64,000 nucleotides of DNA, from NCBI GenBank assembly GCA_964019055.1, contig OZ025209.1:11317981-11381980 (forward strand), given 5' to 3'. Made by a program: the position numbers and the translations under genes. The notes under the pieces were generated by a model, which was given only the letters and a program-made list of their open reading frames with translations, ran no database searches and was not told the origin of the DNA. Each line of letters starts with the position of its first letter. Within the stretch, counting starts at the first letter, position 1. Source of the DNA: Anthopleura xanthogrammica. Taxonomy: Eukaryota; Cnidaria; Anthozoa; Actiniaria; Actiniidae. Positions 56,554-64,000 of the stretch are shown here, in pieces.

Positions 56554-59462
56554 GTCATCGGTTAGTCCAAGAGAAAATTCTATTGGTTAGTCGGTTGAAG
56601 CTGTAGCAGCTGTCTTTCTACTTCATGAATTTTGATTTTTAGAGTTCTTTGTAGAGCAAATTGTACAACCATTTTTAGCCCTTTGACTCGTACGACGCCC
56701 GAAACCGCCCGTAAAAAAACGCATCTTAAATGAAAAACTCCAGCTTCAACAATTTTGATCAAGTTCACCTAAATACCAGTCTAAAATTTTCACTAGGAAA
56801 CAGAACTAAAATAAAAAAACCTGCAGAAATGTCCAAAATTATAACCAAAAAAACTTTAAACATTTTTGGAAAACCAAAAACGACTGTTTTTGACGTCATT
56901 CCCCAATACCGAAAAAAAACGCTTTTTCATCGCATCGTTTTTTCTTCAATTTTTATTTCTATTCAAACAATACCCTTACACAGTATGGTTTGAACCTAGT
57001 ACTTGGCTCTTTGGAAATTGCTTTCCCCCCCACCAATTCCTTCTGCACGGCGAGCGACAGCCGTTTTCTTCGACCCATTTCATCGCTTATCGATTTTCAC
57101 TACTCTCGAGCGCAATGCATTATGGGATGCCCTTTGATTTGGACGGCATAACGTTCTGGCATATTGCATTTTTCAAGAAAATACGGAGAGTTCAAATATG
57201 GCCCAAATATCAGCTTCAGAGCATTCTCCACAAGCCAAATATTTCATAAAATGTCATAGTAGGTCCTGGCTGTTCATCGATTTCAGAGCTCAAAGGATAA
57301 TCACGCCAAAAATTCTAACTCGCGTACGAATGTACATGATCTACGAACTTTTGACGGTAAAATCCCTTGGATACTCTCAGTTCTTAGAGATCATGCTGAT
57401 TTAAGCTGTCTTATGGCTTCCTGATGCACTCCATCACTCCATAGATGAACAAAATGGCTCTCAAAATCTCGTGTATTCAAAATATCTCGAAAACATGGCT
57501 CCCGAATTCCTTCTAGAAAGACTTCTCGAAGGAACTAAGCATGAGGCCAGTAAACGTCATCCCTCATTTACATAAAACACTGACAGTGTCAATCTAAACT
57601 CCAAATATGGTCTTGCTAGGGCTTGGAGAACGTTTAGGTCCAGAAAAACACTGAAAAACCTCAAAAATCTCCAGAAGTCAAAGTGTTAACCATACAATTT
57701 TTCTTCATTGTAGCTTTGAGAGATCAAATCTGCCCAACTTTTACTGAAGATGGTAGTGCAAACAACTATAAATATGTTCGCATCAAAACCTACAACGGCA
57801 AATACCTTTGGGCAGAACCAAGAACATCCACAGATGCAAAATACGTAAGAACGCGTTGCTGTGGAGTGAAAGACGTGGTTGGACGCAAAGATATCAAGAT
57901 TCCGACATTGAGATATGATCGACGTTTAAAGTTCATTGTGATCGATTGCTAGATAATCATCGTCCTATCGTATTATTCGAAGTTCTGAAATATGACAGCA
58001 TCGAGCCTTCTGGGCATTTTCTGTACGCCCGTCCCGATTCAAAGCTTCCTTTGTATGTTGTAAAAAATCCAGAATTACATCAGGCTGGAGTGTATTTTGT
58101 TCTTGATCGTTGGAAGGCAGGAACTCAGACAGGTATCCAAACCTTTGGTCGAAAAACATGGTTGAGCTTTAACGACGTTGACGACGGAGACATTAATGTC
58201 CATAGCGTGCCTACAAGTCGGTTTCCGATTCCCCATGTTAAAGAAAGATTCTCCATTGAAATTGGTAAGTAGATTTAAAGATAAGAACTATATGGGTCGG
58301 TTTTCTCTGTGCAGTATAAGTTCTTCAAATTGCATGTATTCCAGTGGGTGGGCTCTCGTTATTGCATGCGGACATCCTCGGGATCGTCACTTATTGTCTG
58401 TCCGTAATAGCGAGCATGCGCAACAGCGGGGTGTTCGTATAAGAAGATAATGGATAAATACTAAGCACACGCCATTTGAATTTTCAAAAATCGTGTCCTT
58501 CGTTTAGAAACGGAATTCCCCCAGAGGCTAGCTAGGAGAAGCCGTAATTAATACACTGTATTTAAAAAATGAGTCGATAGAAGAGCCGGTTATTGTTAAG
58601 CCTTCGACTGATATGCCATTTTATACAGTGTGTATACTCTCTAAAGTGCCCGCTACAGCGAGTTATACTATTAACATGACTTCTTGGGACTACACGAGGT
58701 GTCTGTAATTCCGTAACAGCGCGAGAGTCCGTAGTAACGAGAGTTTTAATATTACAGAATCACTGATCGCTCGACCAATCACAGCACACGAAACTCTATA
58801 TTCAAGTCTGAAATTATAGTTGAGTGAGTAATGTGATCGTCCGGGTGAGTGTAGTCTTGAGAAAGACTAGCTGTTGTTGGTAGAGACTGACGTTTCGACA
58901 ACCTGAGCGGAAGTCATCTTCAGAGTACAGTGATGAATGAAAGATTAAAAATTTAAAACTATACTAACCTTAAATATTGTCCAAAGGAGGTACCATACCT
59001 AGCGTTATCCTAAATATGTATGCTTGAAAATTGCATGTTTCTTTGTACATGAATGCTAATATTTTCTCTGGATGAATTGCTTCATTTAGTGTCTAAAGAA
59101 TGTGTAGAAACACCCATTGATCAGATAATTCAGGCAGCTCCAGAGAATACGAGTGCAGATGATTGTGAGAAATTACCAGATCGATGTTTCTTTTCGCATG
59201 GGTGGGACGACAGAAAGAGAAAAATGAAACAAGGATATTGTTACTACAAGAAAGGTTAGTCGTTTGAAAAGAAGTAAAATTTTACAAATATAGATTTCGA
59301 CTCCGCACACCCTCTTTATTTTTTCATCGGAATTATAGCAATAATCATCATAATTATTACCGTCACTAACAACACCATTATCGCCACATGTACCGCCAAC
59401 ACAATCCCCTGTGGTTCCCTTGCTTCTTTCCTCCCTCTTCCTCCATCACTCAAACCATGACT

Positions 59463-59573
59463 CCGTCCATCCGTCCATCCGTCCATCCGTCCATCCGTCC
59501 ATCCGTCCATCCGTCCATCCGTCCATCCGTCCATCCGTCCATCCGTCCATCCGTCCATCCGTCCATCCGTCCA
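59463..59573. repeat. (CCGTCCAT)n octanucleotide microsatellite
   Basis: About 13-14 perfect units in Y2 intron 4. Confidence 0.97.
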
Positions 59574-59630
59574 TTCCCTTACTTCTAACTCTTATTTAAT
59601 CTAATAAAGAATTAAGAGAAAAATATCAAA

Positions 59631-59702
59631 TGCCCTTGGCAGGACTCGAACCCACGGTTTCGGTATACTAGTCCGACGTGTTAACCACTACACTACAAGG
59701 AC
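59631..59702 (-). tRNA. tRNA-like sequence, copy 1 (anticodon AGT, Thr by position)
   Basis: On the minus strand a 72-base cloverleaf can be drawn: acceptor GTCCTTG/CAAGGGC, D arm GTG/CAC with GTAGTGTAGTGG (A box), an anticodon stem with one mismatch and loop CTAGTAT, and T arm with GGTTCGAGTCC (B box). A TTTTT, a possible RNA polymerase III terminator, follows within ~15 bases. The anticodon would read threonine, but the body resembles Val-type tRNAs, so it may be a tRNA pseudogene or the head of a tRNA-derived SINE rather than a working tRNA. Confidence 0.5.
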
Positions 59703-59893
59703 CAACCACGCTGGTTACGCAGCCAGGCAATGTTGTATATGTGGCAACTGTGGGGTTCCAGGGCGATATTAATCTCATGGGTAAGCTGAACACCGGGACC
59801 GTAAATATTTACGCACAATTGAGGATAATACTAGTGAAATGAAATGCGTTCGGTGTGAATAATAGAATAAAGAATTAAGAGAAAAATATCAAA

Positions 59894-59965
59894 TGCCCTT
59901 GGCAGGACTCGAACCCACGGTTTCGGTATACTAGTCCGACGTGTTAATCACTACACTACAAGGAC
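59894..59965 (-). tRNA. tRNA-like sequence, copy 2
   Basis: Same as the copy at 59631 except for a change in the D loop (GTGATTAAC instead of GTGGTTAAC) that removes one of the two conserved D-loop guanines, so this copy is less likely to be functional. Confidence 0.42.
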
Positions 59966-61013
59966 CAACCACGCTGGTTACGCAGCCAGGCAATGTTGTA
60001 TATGTGGCAACTGTGGGGGTCCAGGGCGATATTAATCTCATGGGTAAGCTGAGGTAAAACAGCTGAGGTAAGCTTATTTAATCTAGGTTACCATGCACAT
60101 ATCATCTCGTTCTAATTGAATCTATGAATGTTCTTTTCAGGTTCAATGTGCTACAAACATCAACGCTATATGGATCAAACAATCAAAAATCCAAAAGATT
60201 GTGAATCTAACAGCATGTGTTGGGCTTATCATCCTAATGACAAGCATTGTTATTTTGGAGCTGATTATAATGCAATAAAGATGTGAAATGTGTTGCTGAA
60301 AATTGATGCTGAAAACAAACAAACAGGCAAACAAGCAAATCAATGATTTTGAGATGAGAGGGAAAGAGTAACGTTTGGGTTTTTTCCACTGAATATGTTG
60401 TCTGAAACGGAGCGTAGGTAGCTATAGGTAGAAAGACTGCCTATCATCAGCCATTCTGAGGCACTCGAAAACAATATATCCCCCTCCCCCATGTGGGACT
60501 GTTTTATGGAAGCGATCGCCTCTCGTGCACAAATGCAAGTCCCGCCGGGCGCGGTATCGTATGTGAGTAGAGTTGTTTGTTGGTTCTCTCCTGTTCTTTG
60601 AGGGTTTTTCTCCGGGTTCTTCGATTTTTTTCCTCCGCAAAAATCAACTTCTAAATTCCAATTGGAATTTTAAAATCCTATTTATTTATTTTTTATTTTA
60701 TTTTATTTTTCGAAATCAAAGGAAAAACATGCACATAAAAATAAACGAAATAGAAAATATACATACAAGTAAACAAGAAGAAAAAAAAAGCAATCAAACA
60801 TTGTATACTGTAACTCAATCATCAAAACATATTGTTTAATAGTAAGTGAATCGTCCGAGGTTCCGAAAATTTCCCCAGTTTGAACCCAGCTGGAATTCCT
60901 GGAATTTCAAGACATCTCTTCTTTGCGTAGTAGAGATCGATCTGATAGAGGGATAGAGAGCTAATCAGTCTAGATGCATGTTAGCTTTAGTCATGATTTA
61001 TCTCAAGACAGAC

Positions 61014-61243
61014 CTCCTCGTTATCAGACCCTAGGTTGGTATATGTCTGGCTTCGTTACCAAACCGGAGATATCAATTGATTTCGTGCTACGCGATACCC
61101 TTCAACCGTCAAATAAAATAGTTCCGGCTTATCACGGTCACGCTTTGACGTCAAATGTTTTGAGAGTTCCGAGATTATAGTTTATAAACTGTGGTGTATT
61201 TCCGCGCTGTAATCCATGATCTGGTAATGAAACAATTTTTCTC
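61014..61243 (-). pseudogene. X3: decayed last exon of a third X gene
   Basis: On the minus strand, after a CTCCTGGAATATC-type acceptor context also found at X2, the DNA aligns with X2 exon 5 (ACCAGATCATGGATTACAG, TATGTCTGGCTTCGT on plus). At least two small indels and resulting in-frame stops break the frame. Exons 1-4 of this copy are absent: the region to 61680 has no match and the kinase follows. It lies convergent to Y2, as X2 lies to Y1, so it marks the truncated end of a tandem array of X/Y units. Confidence 0.8.
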
Positions 61244-61300
61244 CTGGAATATCAAAAATCACGGATAAATAAGATGTTATAGTTTTTCCCTTTAAATTTC

Positions 61301-61381
61301 CTTTTCTCTTTTCTCTTTTCTCTTTTCTCTTTTCTCTTTTCTCTTTTCTCTTTTCTCTTTTCTCTTTTCTCTTTTCTCTTT
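61301..61381. repeat. (CTTTTCT)n heptanucleotide microsatellite
   Basis: About 11 near-perfect units. Confidence 0.95.
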
Positions 61382-61680
61382 CCCTTCATTTGTGGTTTAT
61401 GGTTTTACCAGTATGTATTCAATTAGTTTCAATAGCCTCAATTTATGGAAATGAGAAAACACAAATTCACATTATACAAGCACGTATATAATTATATTTT
61501 ATTTTGAAATTTCAAATATATCAAGTTATAAGTTATGTATTTAGCACAACCATTTCTCTGACAGCGAATACATTCAAATTGATTATTTATAAATTAAAAT
61601 ATATTAAAAGCAGACCTTAAAAATAGTAATGGAAGGGTGAACGTTCCATCTTGGAATCATTCAGAATAATGATTATGGCA

Positions 61681-64000
61681 TCAACCAGCATCATCTTCTT
61701 GGTTCATTTGCTCCTGCATCACCCAATCAACCACTAATGGCAGACACTGGCAGTTGTCACCTTGTAACATAAAGGGATGGTTGAGCAGCTCGTTGGCAGT
61801 TAATCGATCTGCAGGGTTGTATTTCAGTGCTCCGTTGTACAAGAAATCTTTCAAATCATCTGAAGCCTTGGATGCAGCCTCTTCATTCATGGAGTTGTAG
61901 CCAGATTTAGCCATTGTGATAAAGCATTGGAAATTTGTAGCATCCTGCAGTGGGGGGTATCCTTGGACCATCTCTATGGCAACGATACCCAGACTCCAAA
62001 TGTCGATCTGTCAAGAGAATTATAAGTGATGTGTGTGAATTCTAGAGTCACTTACAGCAACTGCATTAAGGATGTTATCAACAGTAGCAACTACCATACA
62101 TATCGAAGTATGGTGTGGATATTATAGTATGGACTTTGGCAAAAGACATCAATGACGTCACCACTACTTTTCTATCATCACTGTGGCAACGACAAAGACA
62201 TCAGCGACGTCACCAGACCAGTTTTTTTTATGATTAAATGATTAGCCATTCTGAGGTTGAGAAAAAACTGGGTCGAGTTGGCATTGCAGTGCATGATGTG
62301 ACTGTTTGATAACCCGAAATAGACGCCATCTTGGAAATATCTCCCCTAAAACAGACCCCTCATCGACCTCGGAATGGCTTTTAACAAAACCACAAATTCC
62401 TTACTTCGTTTCCATATGGCAGGCTATTAGCCATTTCTGGTGAAGCAAACATTTTTGTTCCCCTAAATCCACGTGGTCTTTCTTCTGTCATTCTTATCAC
62501 TAGACCAAAGTCAGCAATTTTCACCTGCAAACACATACCATCAACATTATTGTCATCCCACTGATATTCTTACAGCAGCACACGAAGGACACGCATTGAT
62601 TCTTAAGGTACAGTTGCATATATATATATATCAGTGATGGGTACTTACTTGTCTATCGATGCCAATCAATATATTTTCACCCTTGATGTCACAGTGAATA
62701 TACTCGTGGCTATGTAAGTAAGCAAGTCCTTGTAGACATCCCTTCAATATAGACGCAACAACCTTCTCTGTCAAACCCTCTGTTACATTGGACAGCGTGT
62801 AAAGGCTGACCCCAGCCACATATTGTGTAACAACGTACAAAGTTGTATCTGTGAGGTAGCTGTCTTTAAGAGTGAGGATGTTTTCGTGGCTGCAGGTGCG
62901 CAGGACCTCGAGCTCCATCACCAGGCTTTTTTCATCTGGATCTTCGAGCGAGATGGTCTTGATGGCATATTCTTCGTCCTGATCAGAACAAAGGAAACGA
63001 AAAACGATGTGAGCAACAAACAAACTATAGGTTTTGGTTTTAATAAGTAAATCACATACTGTATCTTTCTCCCTTTCTCATCCTCTCTTCTCTCTCTTCT
63101 CTCTCTTCTCTCTCTTCTCTCTCTTCTCTCTCTTCTCTCTCTCTCTCTCTCTTTTCGTTTTCGTTCTGGGCTGGCCAAAAAAAATGTCACACCATGATAT
63201 CCCTAAGGGGTCGTACTTGTCTTTCTCACACACTCTTTTATGAGGTCAGTACCTGTATTTCATTGTGTCTTGCAAGGTAAACATGTCCAAAAGTTCCTTC
63301 ACCAATCTCTCTGATGAAGGTATAATGTCTGTTTGGATTGTAGCGCGTATCACGATGGAAGTATTCCAATACACTTTTCCAGTCCGCTTGCATGTACATA
63401 TGTTGAACACTCTTTTTTGAGCTGAGTACGATATCGGAAACGGTAACTTGGCTTGCTTCACTAATAACAACAAGAAATGAAAATAAGAATACTAAATATT
63501 TTATACAGTTCTAGTGCATTGCATACTACGCATATGACGCTTTACTTTAAACGAAAGGTGGAATTGCTTTAATTTAAAATAATCATTTCATGGATTGGTA
63601 GTTAGCCAGTAAAGGACTTGTAGACTTGCAGACACTGGACGAGATAACTTGAAAAACATTTGGTAGTGCAGTGTTATTGTAACGCAATTTAAAAAGTGGA
63701 AAAACCGAGTTCGCATGTCTTTGTTTACCTTAATTTCCTTTCTGGTAGTGGTAGAGATCTTGTAGCAGGAGGCATTGATTCGAGGGAAAGACATCTTTGG
63801 ATACCCGGCTCTGTATTCGAATACACAGAGCGCAGTAGACCCGGAGCAGCATCCTGCTTGATTTCTTTAGTGTTTGAATGCCTCTGGTTTGTTGGCGTTC
63901 TTGGGTCCGCAGATGCGCAAGTATCCTTTCCTCCCTGGCATTTGCTTGGTTTGCCAACACAAGGTCTTTTCTCATCGGCAGCTGTGGGTGCACAAGATGG
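61681..64000 (-). CDS. STE20/PAK-like Ser/Thr protein kinase (3' part)
   Basis: Exons in coding order: from beyond the window to 63729, 63460-63253, 62978-62649, 62524-62405, 62007-61681 (stop); ~418 residues are visible. The first is a Ser/Pro-rich, probably disordered linker. The kinase domain then runs: glycine loop IGEGTFGHVY, lysine in YAIKTI, hinge TQYVAGVSL, catalytic loop YIHCDIKGENIL, DFG, activation segment ending FASPEMA, and DIWSLGIVAIEMVQGYPPL, characteristic of the STE20/PAK group. The catalytic Asp, Lys and Asn are present but the HRD arginine is Cys (HCD) and APE is SPE. The N-terminus, and any CRIB or MAP3K-like regulatory domain, is outside the window. The protein probably signals in the cytoplasm; its substrate is unknown. 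Confidence 0.85.
63079..63153. repeat. (CTCTTCTCT)n pyrimidine repeat
   Basis: Nine-base units then CT dinucleotides, in a kinase intron. Confidence 0.93.

Larger units (their letters stand above)
59603..60054. repeat. Direct duplication of a ~190 bp tRNA-like segment
   Basis: Two nearly identical segments, 59603-59791 and 59866-60054, 263 bases apart start to start. Each runs from AATAAAGAATTAAGAGAAAA through a tRNA-like minus-strand sequence to CTCATGGGTAAGCTGA. In Y2 intron 4. Confidence 0.88.
56011..60286 (+). pseudogene. Y2: paralogue of Y1 with a frameshift in the main exon
   Basis: Exons 56011-56065 (signal peptide MENLCLFLLVAVVNLIFPG), 56166-56222, 57714-58264, 59090-59254 and 60141-60286, all with phase-1 junctions as in Y1. 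Exon 3 starts well (ICPTFTEDG, YVRIKTYNGKYLWAEP, RTRCCGVKDVVGRKDIKIP) but near 57918-57925 the frame slips by one base and meets a stop at 57950. Homology to Y1 resumes in another frame and runs to the exon end. The exon is 551 bases, one short of phase. The other exons are intact: DCEKLPDRCFFSHGW, YCYYKKG, then SMCYKHQRYMD and CWAYHPNDKHCYFG. So this is either a young pseudogene, a segregating null allele or one missing base in the assembly. An AATAAA overlaps the last codons (60274). Confidence 0.75.
60287..61680. other. Convergent intergenic region Y2/kinase, with X3 remnant
   Basis: Contains the decayed X3 last exon (61014-61243), an A-rich stretch and flank (60660-60900) that resembles the X2 3' flank at 49540-49800 (AAGCGTCCAAGGTTCCTGGAA versus AATCGTCCGAGGTTCC), and a CTTTTCT microsatellite. 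No intact gene. Confidence 0.6.

Noticed and set aside
58850..58945. GACGTTTCGACAACCTGAGCGG-type segment, suspected retroelement 3' end
   Set aside because: Such words occur at ends of some retroelements, but no reverse transcriptase or endonuclease coding is present, so no element can be called. A similar short segment at 43630-43680 was left out for the same reason.
59316..59599. DGWT / HPSI repeat ORFs
   Set aside because: Octanucleotide microsatellite in Y2 intron 4.

Overview
The window is eukaryotic nuclear DNA. It has short coding exons with GT-AG introns, many microsatellites and a dense population of short palindromic (MITE-like) elements. Protein content (an SLC22 tandem array, a mitochondrial cobalamin adenosyltransferase, a somatomedin-B/thrombospondin matrix protein, a STE20-type kinase) says metazoan. 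AT-rich introns, gene style and repeat style suggest a cnidarian, probably an anthozoan such as a coral or sea anemone; that is inference, not proof.

Layout. 0-13 kb: two tandem plus-strand SLC22-type transporters. The first is represented only by its last three exons. The second is complete in nine exons (527 aa); its introns carry three microsatellites, one a 2 kb pentanucleotide array. 14.6-18 kb: a complete nine-exon MMAB gene (230 aa). 18-27 kb: no confident gene, many palindromic repeats, one candidate minus-strand exon. 27.1-35.3 kb: a four-exon SBSPON-like secreted protein (SMB + TSP1, 278 aa) with a 6.4 kb first intron. 61.7-64 kb: the 3' part of a minus-strand STE20/PAK-like kinase.

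The most interesting part is 37.5-61.3 kb. Two unrelated secreted-protein families, called X and Y here, alternate: X1(-) Y1(+) X2(-) Y2(+) X3 remnant(-). Each X/Y pair is head to head, so a divergently transcribed two-gene unit has been tandemly duplicated, with the third unit reduced to a decayed last exon of X. X proteins (723 and 740 aa, five exons, intron phases 1-2-2-1 in both) have a signal peptide, a helical N-terminal part, a glycine-rich hydrophobic stretch, a conserved furin-type RSKR site and a conserved C-terminal core. Y proteins (Y1 312 aa, five exons, every intron phase 1) have a signal peptide, a central domain that may be a beta-trefoil, and a cysteine-rich tail. Y2 carries a one-base frameshift in its main exon. 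I recognise neither family. The architecture suggests a secreted two-component effector (for example venom or immune), but function is inference.

Exon coordinates were derived by hand from splice motifs, reading-frame continuity and comparison of paralogous copies. No search or RNA evidence was available.
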